Source: an uncultured Amylibacter sp.
Lineage (GTDB): Bacteria; Pseudomonadota; Alphaproteobacteria; Rhodobacterales; Rhodobacteraceae
NCBI GenBank assembly: GCA_938001995.1
Contig: CALLAV010000230.1
Location: 1-10,211, forward strand
Direction of reading: 5' to 3'
DNA length: 10,211 nt
The notes beneath the pieces are model-generated. The model ran no database searches, had not been told where the DNA came from, and saw only the letters and a list, made by a program, of their open reading frames with translations. Each line of letters begins with the position of its first letter. Position 1 is the stretch's first letter. This document shows, one piece after another, positions 1 to 7,334 of this stretch. Made by a program: the position numbers and the translations under genes.

Positions 1-479
1 GCAGCCGCTTCGAGTTCTTGCGCTTGCTCATCGGACACGGATGCCATGATGATCAAAATGCAATCCGCCCCCCATGCGCGTGCTTCGGCCACTTGGTAAG
101 TGTCATACATGAAATCCTTGCGCAAACAGGGCAGGGTGCAGGCGTTACGTGCTTCGGTGAGGAATGCAGGCGCGCCTTGGAAGGACGGTGTATCCGTAAG
201 GACAGACAGGCAGGTTGCGCCACCTTCGGCGTAGGCTGCTGCGAGCGTCGCTGGATCAAAATCCTCGCGGATCAGGCCTTTGGACGGGCTGGCCTTTTTG
301 ATTTCGGCAATCAGACCGTATCCGCCTGATGTGCTGGCTGCGCGCAGGGCTTCGGTAAAACCACGCGGTGGTGTTTGATCAGTTGCAAAGGCCTCAAGCT
401 CTGCCAAGGATACCTCTTCTTTAGCTTTCGCCACTTCTTCAAGCTTGTAAGCCTTGATTTTCTCTAAGATATCAGCCAT
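1..479 (-). CDS. trpC: Indole-3-glycerol phosphate synthase TrpC (N-terminal 159 codons; runs off the window)
   Basis: My translation from the ATG at 479 gives a protein starting [12 protein letters not shown]. TrpC is the cytoplasmic enzyme that decarboxylates and closes the ring of carboxyphenylaminodeoxyribulose phosphate to make indole-3-glycerol phosphate. The family's active-site segments are visible. [13 protein letters not shown] (residues 56-68) carries the conserved Glu59 and Lys61 of the first beta strand. LRKDF (119-123) carries Lys121, equivalent to the general-acid lysine of the family. The start is supported by a consensus GGAGG six bases upstream, lying inside the end of trpD. 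The gene overlaps trpD by 8 bp. It is a stand-alone synthase start, with no sign of fusion to TrpF in the part seen. The remaining ~110 residues, including later catalytic residues, lie outside the window, so completeness cannot be judged. Confidence 0.97.
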   Translation of the reverse strand, partial: MADILEKIKAYKLEEVAKAKEEVSLAELEAFATDQTPPRGFTEALRAASTSGGYGLIAEIKKASPSKGLIREDFDPATLAAAYAEGGATCLSVLTDTPSFQGAPAFLTEARNACTLPCLRKDFMYDTYQVAEARAWGADCILIIMASVSDEQAQELEAA

Positions 480-1497
480 TTGCAGCCTCCGTTGTGATCC
501 GCGCCAGTGCTTCTAGTTTTTGTTGTGCTGCGCCACTGTCGATGCTGTGTGCGGCCATTTCTGCGGCTTCACTCAGGCTGTCGGACTTGCCTGCAACAAC
601 TAGTGCCGCTGCGGTATTAAGCAAAACTGCATCGCGGTAGGCAGATTTCGCGCCACCAAGCAGATCGCGCAAGGCATCAGCGTTTTGCGTTGGCGAACCG
701 CCCACAATGTCCTCGAACGGATGCACAGGCAAGCCCGCGTCCTCGGGCGAGATTTCCGCATCCGTCACCGCGCCATTTTCCAGCTTGGCAACCCAAGTCG
801 GCCCCGCAATCGAGATTTCATCCGTTCCATCGGATCCATGCACCAACCATGCTTTTTCCGACCCAAGTTCTAGCAAAACTTCGGCCATGGGGCGGATCAT
901 CTCGCGTGAAAAAGCACCCGTCAGCTGGCGTTTGACGCCAGCAGGGTTGGTCAGGGGGCCAAGGATGTTAAAAATTGTCCGCGTCCCCAGTGCCTGACGG
1001 GCAGGCATCACATGGCGCGTGGCGGGGTGGTGCATTGGGGCCATCATAAAGCCGATACCGCAGTCGTTGATCGCCTTTTCCACCACGTCGGGGCCAACCA
1101 TAACCTGCACCCCAAGTTCGCCGAGCGCATCGGCCGTGCCTGATTTTGACGACAAGTTACGGTTGCCGTGTTTTGCCACAACGACGCCCGCACCTGCGGT
1201 CACAATCGCCGTGGCTGTGGAAATGTTCAGTGTGGATTTTCCGTCGCCGCCCGTGCCAACGATGTCCATCGCACCTTCTGGCGCTTTGACAGCGTTGCAT
1301 TTGGCGCGCATGACCGCGGCGGCGGCGGCGTATTCGGCAACGGTTTCCCCGCGCGTTCGCATCACCATCAGCAAGCCGCCGATTTGTTCGGGCGTCGCGT
1401 CACCGTTCATGATGATCTCAAAGGCTTCGCGGGCCTGCGCACCACTAAGCGGCGCATCAATTGCAGCGGCAATCAGGGTTTTTAACTGGTCGCTCAT
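472..1497 (-). CDS. trpD: Anthranilate phosphoribosyltransferase TrpD
   Basis: 341 residues, the usual length for a monofunctional TrpD. The enzyme transfers phosphoribosyl from PRPP to anthranilate in the cytoplasm, the second committed step of tryptophan synthesis. The PRPP/metal-binding signature [13 protein letters not shown] is at residues 81-93 and KHGNR is at 109-113. The small N-terminal helical domain comes first, as in the family. The DE pair that binds the second magnesium is visible as DGTDEIS, about residue 225. The start overlaps the trpG stop in an ATGA arrangement (4 bp, 1494-1497). A GGAG five bases upstream (1503-1506) supports this ATG. The end overlaps the trpC start by 8 bp. 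TrpD is not fused to TrpG here, unlike in E. coli. I see no missing key residues. Confidence 0.98.
   Translation of the reverse strand: MSDQLKTLIAAAIDAPLSGAQAREAFEIIMNGDATPEQIGGLLMVMRTRGETVAEYAAAAAVMRAKCNAVKAPEGAMDIVGTGGDGKSTLNISTATAIVTAGAGVVVAKHGNRNLSSKSGTADALGELGVQVMVGPDVVEKAINDCGIGFMMAPMHHPATRHVMPARQALGTRTIFNILGPLTNPAGVKRQLTGAFSREMIRPMAEVLLELGSEKAWLVHGSDGTDEISIAGPTWVAKLENGAVTDAEISPEDAGLPVHPFEDIVGGSPTQNADALRDLLGGAKSAYRDAVLLNTAAALVVAGKSDSLSEAAEMAAHSIDSGAAQQKLEALARITTEAANG
486..490 (-). promoter_or_regulatory. Ribosome binding site of trpC
   Basis: On the minus strand GGAGG is followed by six bases (CTGCAA) and the trpC ATG at 479-477. It is the closest match to the anti-Shine-Dalgarno core among the starts I checked in this window. 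It lies within the last codons of trpD and fixes the trpC start even though the two reading frames overlap. Confidence 0.8.
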
Positions 1498-2075
1498 GCG
1501 TGCTCCACTGCCATATCAAGGAAGTTCTTTAACAACGCATGGCCGTGTTCGGATGCAATGCTTTCGGGATGAAACTGCACGCCGTGGATCGGCAGTTCGG
1601 TATGGCGCAGTCCCATGATTGTTCCGTCTTCCAGCCACGCGGTGGTTTCCAAACAGTCTGGCAGGGTTTCCTTTTCGACCACCAGCGAATGGTATCGCGT
1701 CGCGTCAAATGGGGTCGGCAGACCCTTAAACACAGAAGTATCATTGTGGTGCATCGCGCCCATCTTGCCGTGAACGATTTCATGGCATCGCACAACTTTG
1801 CCGCCAAAAGCCTGTCCAATGGTCTGATGCCCAAGGCAAACACCCAATAGCGGGATTTTCGCCTCTGCGGCGGCCATTGTAAGGGGCAAACAAATGCCTG
1901 CCTGATCAGGATCGCAGGGACCAGGGGAGAGCATGATCATATCCGCGCCCATACCCATCGCGTCTTGAACGGTGATTTCGTCGTTGCGTTTCACCACAAC
2001 ATTCGCGCCCAATTCACCGACATAATGCACCAGATTATAAGTGAAGCTGTCATAATTATCGATCAAAAGCAGCAT
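1494..2075 (-). CDS. trpG: Anthranilate synthase component II, glutamine amidotransferase TrpG
   Basis: 193 residues, the normal length for a free-standing class I glutamine amidotransferase subunit. It hydrolyses glutamine and passes ammonia to TrpE. The N-terminus [15 protein letters not shown] is diagnostic of the TrpG/PabA family. PGPCDP (51-56) forms the oxyanion region. GVCLGHQ carries the nucleophile Cys80, and GVQFHPES carries His169 and Glu171 of the triad. A PabA role (folate) cannot be excluded from this sequence, because many bacteria use one amidotransferase for both. The immediate overlap with trpD and trpC makes tryptophan synthesis the main role. An AGGA eight bases upstream supports the ATG. 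It is the first gene of trpG-trpD-trpC and diverges from the yibQ-like gene across 138 bp. Confidence 0.97.
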   Translation of the reverse strand: MLLLIDNYDSFTYNLVHYVGELGANVVVKRNDEITVQDAMGMGADMIMLSPGPCDPDQAGICLPLTMAAAEAKIPLLGVCLGHQTIGQAFGGKVVRCHEIVHGKMGAMHHNDTSVFKGLPTPFDATRYHSLVVEKETLPDCLETTAWLEDGTIMGLRHTELPIHGVQFHPESIASEHGHALLKNFLDMAVEHA

Positions 2076-2128
2076 ATTGCCTGTCCTAAGTCTTTGTGAA
2101 TTTGGGGGTGATCCCGCGTGTTTTGTGC

Positions 2129-2157
2129 GTTATACATTGCTCATGGGCGTGGTCCGA
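2129..2157 (-). promoter_or_regulatory. Candidate promoter for trpGDC
   Basis: On the minus strand TATAAC (2134-2129) matches the sigma-70 -10 consensus at five of six positions. The best hexamer at a normal distance is CGGACC with a 16-base spacer, which is weak (three of six). A better -35-like TTGACC (2163-2158) is too far away, with a 23-base spacer. If used, transcription would start near 2122 and leave an untranslated leader of about 47 bases with no strong hairpin. The placement is sensible because trpG is cut off from trpE by an oppositely oriented gene and needs its own promoter. Confidence 0.3.
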
Positions 2158-2213
2158 GGTCAAGAGCAGGACCTTAAGAAAACACACGCTGTTCACAGGC
2201 AAAGAGGCACCAG

Positions 2214-3827
2214 ATGGCAATTGGTGGGAAAACCCTAGGAATCGTATCTGGCTTGACGGTTGGATTGACCTCTGGCGTCATTCTGGCGGCATTGAATCCA
2301 ATTGTTCCGACAAAAGGCGATCCAGCCCAGACGCAACCGATTGAAGAAGCGAGGATTGCACCTGCGCCAGAGCAAACTTCAGAGCCTGCTTTGCCAAAGC
2401 TGAGCATGGTGGATACTACACCAGACGCGGAGCCAGTCACCGAAGAAGCGCCTATTGCAGAGGTTGAAGCCGAAGTCGAAGTGGCAGAGCCCGAGGTTTC
2501 CGAACCAGTCGTCGAAGAATCAGAAGCCATAGAACCAAGCATAGAGCCGACGCAAACGGCAGAAGTTGAAACGCTTGATCCGATTGAAGAGCCGACCACT
2601 GAACTGGCGATGGTTTTGCCCGAAAACAGTGAAACGGCGGATGTTGATGCGGCCCCTGAACAGCCTGAAGCGGCGTCAAATGATGACCAGCCGATTGTGT
2701 CCACCGAACCCGCTGCGGCGGTAGAATTGGCGGAACCAACACTCGACACACAAAGCCCCGAGGTAGACACGACTGAGATTGCAAAGGCAGATCCCGTCGA
2801 AGTTACTTCCGTGGCAGAGGCAGAACAAACCCAAGAGCCAACAGCGCTATCGCCTACTGAAACGGTTGTCGCATCTTTGCCGACGATACAGGATCCAGAA
2901 CAACCCAAACCAGCCGTTGCAGTGGTAGAAGACCCAGCAGAAGAGGAAAAGCCGAACACCTCTGGCACGTTCAAAACCACAGGCGGTTCGATAATCACGC
3001 GCGGGTCAGGTTTGCCAAAGATTGGCGAAAACGAAGGAACGGGCCTTGCGTCTATTGGCACGGGCACGGGAAGCCGTTTTAAAACCATCGGCGACAGCGC
3101 CAAGATCACGGGTGAGACCGCGACGGACGCAGAACCTGATGTGGGTGCGTTGGTGCGCAACGCAAATGAGTTCCCTGTGACAGACGAGCCGCTGATGTCG
3201 GTGATCCTGATTGACGATGGGAAAATTGCGCCCCAACTGCCAAGCCTGCAAAAGTTGAACCTGCCGCTGACCATCGCGATTTCCTTGGATGATGCAGATG
3301 CGAACACCCGCGCCGAAAAATACCGAAATGCCGGGTTTGAAGTGCTGGCGATGACGCCGCGCAATGTGAAATTGTCCCTTTCTGGTGGGCAAACAAATGA
3401 CCAAGTGGCCGCGTTGCTGGATCAATACTTTGATATCATGCCTTCGGCTGTGGGTCTGATTGACCGTCCCTCTGCGAACTTGCAAAAGGATCAACGTCTG
3501 TCACGGGCCGTGGTGAAACATTTTGCCAAAACAGGCCATGGGTTGGTGACTTATGCGGGTGGTCTGAACGGGACCAAACGTGTGGCCGATCAGGAAAACG
3601 TATCGAGCGGCGCGGTGTTCCGTTTCTTGGATAAGTCGGGCGAGGCGGGGCTGATTGTGACGCAACAGCTGGATCGCGCAGCCCGTGAAGCACGGTCCAA
3701 AGGGGCAGTGATTGTGATGGCAACGCCCTCTGCTGCAACGCTTGGCACGCTTGTTGGCTGGAGCCTTAGCTCAAAGGCGCGCGCCGTGACGTTGGCTCCT
3801 GTGTCCGCAAGTCTGTTAAAGAACTAA
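2214..3827 (+). CDS. yibQ: Membrane-anchored protein with degenerate divergent polysaccharide deacetylase (YibQ-type) domain
   Basis: 537 residues. Residues about 6-32 are a hydrophobic, glycine-rich segment that looks like an uncleaved signal anchor, placing the rest in the periplasm. Residues about 35-250 are a low-complexity linker dominated by Glu, Pro, Ala, Thr and Val. Residues 254-293 are Gly/Thr-rich. Residues about 322-537 resemble the divergent polysaccharide deacetylase family (Polysacc_deac_2/DUF610, E. coli YibQ). The match includes a beta strand ending ILIDDG (331-336), LPLTIAISL (350-358), AGFEVLAMTP (373-382) and a 'P-x-AVG' motif at 410-414. The family's NHMGS-like metal/catalytic motif is replaced by IDRPS (416-420), so deacetylase activity is doubtful. 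AGAGG six bases upstream supports the start. The gene is antisense to its trp neighbours, and its stop lies 9 bp from the trpE stop. The family match is by eye; the precise role is unknown. Confidence 0.78.
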   Translation: MAIGGKTLGIVSGLTVGLTSGVILAALNPIVPTKGDPAQTQPIEEARIAPAPEQTSEPALPKLSMVDTTPDAEPVTEEAPIAEVEAEVEVAEPEVSEPVVEESEAIEPSIEPTQTAEVETLDPIEEPTTELAMVLPENSETADVDAAPEQPEAASNDDQPIVSTEPAAAVELAEPTLDTQSPEVDTTEIAKADPVEVTSVAEAEQTQEPTALSPTETVVASLPTIQDPEQPKPAVAVVEDPAEEEKPNTSGTFKTTGGSIITRGSGLPKIGENEGTGLASIGTGTGSRFKTIGDSAKITGETATDAEPDVGALVRNANEFPVTDEPLMSVILIDDGKIAPQLPSLQKLNLPLTIAISLDDADANTRAEKYRNAGFEVLAMTPRNVKLSLSGGQTNDQVAALLDQYFDIMPSAVGLIDRPSANLQKDQRLSRAVVKHFAKTGHGLVTYAGGLNGTKRVADQENVSSGAVFRFLDKSGEAGLIVTQQLDRAAREARSKGAVIVMATPSAATLGTLVGWSLSSKARAVTLAPVSASLLKN

Positions 3828-3839
3828 GGCGTAGCCTTA
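3825..3839. terminator. Short perfect inverted repeat containing both convergent stop codons
   Basis: TAAGGC-GTA-GCCTTA is a perfect 6-bp inverted repeat with a 3-base loop. Its left end is the TAA of the yibQ-like gene on the plus strand. Its right end is the TAA of trpE on the minus strand. Three further pairs (AAC/GTT) can form beyond a bulge. Neither side has a convincing T-tract, so a classical Rho-independent terminator is not shown. The minus-strand exit (GTTCTTTAAC) is the more T-rich. The stem is short, so I give this low confidence as a bidirectional terminator, although the position between convergent genes fits. Confidence 0.35.
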
Positions 3840-5354
3840 AAGGTTGCCCCCCGAAGACACAAAATCCTTCGCGTCCTGCGCCGCTTTGCGCAAAGCATTG
3901 GATTTATTCACAGTTTCTTGGAATTCCGCTTCGGCGTCGCTGTCATAAACCACACCGCCACCCGCCTGAATGTACAGGGTCTGATCCTTTAGCACGGCCG
4001 TGCGCAAAGCAATTGCAATGTCCATTTCACCATTGGCCGAGAAATACCCACAGCCGCCGCCATAAACACCGCGTTTCTCTTTTTCCAGCTCGTCGATGAT
4101 CTCCATCGCGCGCACTTTGGGCGCACCTGACACGGTTCCCGCTGGCATACCCGCCAGCAAAGCAGAGAGCGCGTCGTGTTCGTCTGACAATTCACCAACC
4201 ACGTTTGATACGATGTGCATGACGTGCGAATAGCGCTCGATAATAAACTTCTCGGTCGGATGGACCGTGCCAACTTTGGCGACGCGGCCCACATCATTGC
4301 GCCCTAGATCGAGCAGCATAAGATGCTCTGCCAATTCCTTTGGATCGCCCAGCAAGTCGGCTTCCAAAGCGCGGTCTTCGGCTTCGTCTTTGCCGCGATG
4401 GCGTGTGCCAGCGATGGGACGGATGGTGACTTCGTTGTCTTTCAACCGCACAAGGATTTCTGGGCTGGCACCCACCACTTGAAAGCCGCCAAAGTTAAAG
4501 AAAAACATGAACGGGCTGGGATTGGTGCGTCGCAATGCGCGATACAGGCTGAACGGAGGCAGTTTGAAATCCTGTGCCCAACGTTGGCTTGGAACCACCT
4601 GAAAAATGTCGCCGGCTTTGATATAGTCCTTGGCCTTGGCAACCATGTCGAAATATTCGTCTTTGGTCGTGTTTGAAACGGGTTCACCCACGGATGTTTC
4701 AATATCTGCAATCGGGGCCGCTGTTGGCGCAGGGCGTTCCAGATCACGCACCGCATCCATCACCCGCTCTGCTGCTTGGTTATAGGCCGCGCGGGCCGAC
4801 AATCCACCAGACACCCAAACAGGCGACACAACTGCGATTTCGCCTTTCACACCGTCCACCACGACCACCACAGAGGGGCGCATCATCACCGCATCAGGCA
4901 GGCCGAGCGGATCTGGGTTCACATCTGGCAGATGCTCCACCTGACGGATCATGTCGTAGCCAAGATAGCCAAACAGCCCCGCCGCAATGGCAGGCAGATC
5001 GTCTGGCAGATCAATATGGCTTTCGTCCAGAACAGCGCGCAGGGCGGCCAGCGGGTCCGTGTCCATCGGCTCGAACGCTTGCGCATCAAAACGGGCTTGG
5101 CGGTTTATCCGTGGTTTGTCGCCGTGGCACTGCCAGATCAGATCAGGCTTAAAGCCGATACAGGAATAGCGCCCGCGAATTTCACCGCCCGTCACACTTT
5201 CCAACATAAAGCTGTCTTTTTGCGCCTGCGCCAATTTCAGCATCAGGGACACAGGCGTATCGAGGTCCGCGACCAACCGCGTGTAAACGACCTGATTCAG
5301 GCCCTCATTGTGCTTGGCTTCAAACGCTTCAAAGGCGGGGACCAGCGTGCTCAT
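3837..5354 (-). CDS. trpE: Anthranilate synthase component I TrpE
   Basis: 505 residues, typical of a separate TrpE subunit. It converts chorismate plus ammonia from TrpG into anthranilate and pyruvate. The N-terminal half carries the LES motif (51-53), part of the tryptophan feedback site in the family. The C-terminal chorismate-binding domain shows PIAGTRHRG (313-321), HLMLLDLGRNDVGRV (344-358), MPAGTVSGAPK (403-413), YGGGCGYF (431-438) and QAGGGVVYDS (463-472). Ala315 in PIAGT, rather than the lysine seen in PabB, supports anthranilate over aminodeoxychorismate synthase. The start codon overlaps the upstream ppiD-like stop as TGATG, and no good ribosome binding site precedes it. Translation therefore probably depends on coupling. 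trpG lies about 1.8 kb downstream on the same strand, beyond the antisense yibQ-like gene. Confidence 0.98.
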   Translation of the reverse strand: MSTLVPAFEAFEAKHNEGLNQVVYTRLVADLDTPVSLMLKLAQAQKDSFMLESVTGGEIRGRYSCIGFKPDLIWQCHGDKPRINRQARFDAQAFEPMDTDPLAALRAVLDESHIDLPDDLPAIAAGLFGYLGYDMIRQVEHLPDVNPDPLGLPDAVMMRPSVVVVVDGVKGEIAVVSPVWVSGGLSARAAYNQAAERVMDAVRDLERPAPTAAPIADIETSVGEPVSNTTKDEYFDMVAKAKDYIKAGDIFQVVPSQRWAQDFKLPPFSLYRALRRTNPSPFMFFFNFGGFQVVGASPEILVRLKDNEVTIRPIAGTRHRGKDEAEDRALEADLLGDPKELAEHLMLLDLGRNDVGRVAKVGTVHPTEKFIIERYSHVMHIVSNVVGELSDEHDALSALLAGMPAGTVSGAPKVRAMEIIDELEKEKRGVYGGGCGYFSANGEMDIAIALRTAVLKDQTLYIQAGGGVVYDSDAEAEFQETVNKSNALRKAAQDAKDFVSSGGNL

Positions 5355-7237
5355 CAGTAGGCCGCTGGCGCGCCGCCAGTCATCTGCAAGTTCACTTGAT
5401 TGATGATGTTGCGATCTAGGGTTACGCCTGCTTCGGATTGCAGCGCATCAGAGTAGTAATCCAGAATATCGAGCGAAATCTGCGCATTGATTTGTTGGTT
5501 GATACGGTCCAACGCGACATCATTGCCGTCCTGATCGGGATCGAAATCCGTGATGTTGGTAAGGCGCACAACAGCCACGGCATCGCCAGATTCGATTACA
5601 GACACATCGCCGAGTTCCATTTCGAACACTTGGGACACGCCAGAAGGGGGCAATGCTTCGATAAAGCTGGTACGGTTGATGCCGTCCACGGCGGTCAAAT
5701 CGATGCCGACAAAGGACAAATCACCGCCTGCTTCCAGACCGGGTTTGAACCGTTCGGCCAATTCTAACAAAGCTTCTTTGGTTTTGACGGCTTTGAAATC
5801 TTCAACCAAACGCTCGCCTACATCGGCTTGTGCGATCTGTGCGGGCTCTTCGATGCCATCAAGGCGGATGGCAAACACGCCACCATCGCTCAGGTCCAAA
5901 ACCTCGGCAAAATCGCCTTCTTGTACAGCCTGTGCCGCTTGACGGAATTCGTCATAGCCTGCCAGTGGATGATCGCTTTGGGCGTGGAAGTCGAGTGTGC
6001 CAACTTGCAGACCCGAGATTTTTGTCAACTCTTCCAACTCAACACCACCGGCCAATTCGTCGTCAATCTCACCGACAAGATCGGCCACCAAACGGCGTGC
6101 GCTTTCGCCTGCCAATTCGCTGCGCAACTCGTCACGGACCTCTTCAAATGGGGTGTTGTCTGCTTGGATCACGGCATTGATGCGGAACAGAGCAGGGCCG
6201 AGCGAAGACTCTACTGGCCCCACGACGCCCGGTTCCGATTGGCTGAACAAAAGGTCAGCGGCGGCGGTGCTAAGATCGGTGCGGCTCACTTCGCCCAAAT
6301 CAACATCCGCTTCGGACAAACCGCGTTCTGTCACAATCTCAGAAAAGCTGGCGGCAGAGGCATCCAAACGATCCCGTGCTGCTTGTGCATCTTCCATAGA
6401 CGGGAATACAACGCGGTCTACGGCCCGTTGTTCGGCGCGATTAAAGCGATCAGATTGCAGATCATAACTTTCGCGAATTTGTGCTTCGTCCACGTCCACT
6501 TCATCGAGCAGATCGTCAGGGTTCAGCCACGCATAGGTGATTTTACGTGTTTGCGGCGTCATGTAATCCGCTTTTTGCACTGTATAAAACGCTTCCAACT
6601 CTGCGGGCGTTGGCTCTGCGATGGGTGCTGCAAGGTTGTCTTCCGTCAGCGCAGCCCATTCAAAAGACCGTTGCTGCTGGGCAAAGTTCAACAGCGTCAA
6701 CGCCATTGTCTGATCACTTTTGACGCCACTAACAACAGTGTTTTGCAGCAATGCACGTGCGTTTTCCTTGCGCACACGTGCCTCAAACTGACCCGCGCTC
6801 ATGCCCACTTGGTTTTCAAGAAAATACCGATAGCTTTCATTGTCAAAGCCACCGTTCAGCCCTTGAAACTGAGCAGAGTTGCGGATGCTGTCACGTACCA
6901 TATTGTCGCCCACAGACAGGCCAACCTTGGCAGTTTCATTGTCGAGCGCGGCTTGCCCTGACACAGCATCCAGAACCTGATCCTGAATGCCGAAACGATC
7001 CAATTCTTCTGGAGTCGGTGCGCGGCCGAGTTGTTGGCTCGCTTGCAAATAAGCGTTTTGATAGGCGCGTCCGTAGGTGTTGATCTCAATCGGCTCATCC
7101 CCGACAGTCCCGATGGAGGTAACATTTGCGCCGCGCAAACTGTCCAGACCAAAGCCAAATGTCAGACCAAACATCAGCAGACCCATAATGATCCACATCG
7201 ACTTGCTTTGACCGCTGCCGCGCATGTTCTTCAACAT
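5354..7237 (-). CDS. ppiD: PpiD/SurA-type membrane-anchored peptidyl-prolyl isomerase-like folding factor
   Basis: 627 residues, the size of PpiD. A short basic cytoplasmic start is followed by one membrane segment (about residues 13-31, WIIMGLLMFGLTFGFG), which places the body in the periplasm. Residues about 40-190 form a SurA-N/PpiD-type chaperone domain, with family-like stretches such as LGRAPTPEELDRFGI (70-84), VGLSVGDNMVRDSI (105-118) and FQGLNGGFD (124-132). Residues about 268-360 are parvulin-like (DLGEVSRTDL, then VVGPVESSLGPALFRI), but the early histidine of active parvulins appears replaced in the strand VDRVVF. As in E. coli PpiD, the domain may bind clients without strong isomerase activity. 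A C-terminal alpha-helical/PpiD-like region follows. AAGGG eight bases upstream supports the start. The stop overlaps the trpE start by one base (TGATG), so the two share a transcript. The 97 bp upstream hold no clear promoter or terminator, so co-transcription with the aminotransferase is possible. Confidence 0.88.
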   Translation of the reverse strand: MLKNMRGSGQSKSMWIIMGLLMFGLTFGFGLDSLRGANVTSIGTVGDEPIEINTYGRAYQNAYLQASQQLGRAPTPEELDRFGIQDQVLDAVSGQAALDNETAKVGLSVGDNMVRDSIRNSAQFQGLNGGFDNESYRYFLENQVGMSAGQFEARVRKENARALLQNTVVSGVKSDQTMALTLLNFAQQQRSFEWAALTEDNLAAPIAEPTPAELEAFYTVQKADYMTPQTRKITYAWLNPDDLLDEVDVDEAQIRESYDLQSDRFNRAEQRAVDRVVFPSMEDAQAARDRLDASAASFSEIVTERGLSEADVDLGEVSRTDLSTAAADLLFSQSEPGVVGPVESSLGPALFRINAVIQADNTPFEEVRDELRSELAGESARRLVADLVGEIDDELAGGVELEELTKISGLQVGTLDFHAQSDHPLAGYDEFRQAAQAVQEGDFAEVLDLSDGGVFAIRLDGIEEPAQIAQADVGERLVEDFKAVKTKEALLELAERFKPGLEAGGDLSFVGIDLTAVDGINRTSFIEALPPSGVSQVFEMELGDVSVIESGDAVAVVRLTNITDFDPDQDGNDVALDRINQQINAQISLDILDYYSDALQSEAGVTLDRNIINQVNLQMTGGAPAAY

Positions 7238-7334
7238 TGTTTGGACCCTTATTAACCCTGTGTGTGGTCGCAGGTTTTATCAGCCCCACGCCCTGTGGCA
7301 AGCGACAACAGCACCCAAATTTGTAACAGGCGCG

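Noticed and set aside
1019..1618. 199-codon open frame on the plus strand across the trpD-trpG junction
   Set aside because: It is antisense to two confidently identified enzymes, with Ala/Ser/Pro-rich composition from complementing their codons and no domain.
2133..2147. Minus-strand mini-frame ATG-AGC-AAT-GTA-TAA upstream of trpG as an attenuator peptide
   Set aside because: It encodes Met-Ser-Asn-Val with no Trp codon, overlaps the candidate -10 box, and has no pairing hairpins downstream.
2096..2344. 82-codon plus-strand frame with several Trp codons next to trpG, considered as a trp leader peptide
   Set aside because: It is on the strand opposite to trpG and overlaps the yibQ-like coding region in another frame. 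It cannot act as a leader for the trp transcripts.
2174..3364. 396-codon open frame on the minus strand opposite the yibQ-like gene
   Set aside because: It is the complement of the Glu/Pro/Ala-rich linker, so it becomes Ser/Ala/Gly/Val low complexity. It has no recognisable domain, and the plus-strand frame has a ribosome binding site, membrane segment and family match.
3837..5354. PabB (aminodeoxychorismate synthase) as an alternative identity for trpE
   Set aside because: The PIAGT motif has Ala where PabB has a Lys nucleophile, the LES feedback motif is present, and trpG, trpD and trpC are next door.
5828..6961. 377-codon open frame on the plus strand inside the ppiD-like gene
   Set aside because: It lies wholly antisense to a well-supported gene, is rich in Cys, His and Arg as expected of a shadow frame, and has no family resemblance.
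7282..7298. CCAC-GCCCT-GTGG inverted repeat between the aminotransferase and ppiD-like genes as a terminator
   Set aside because: The stem is only four pairs with no T-tract in the minus-strand direction; not enough for a terminator call.
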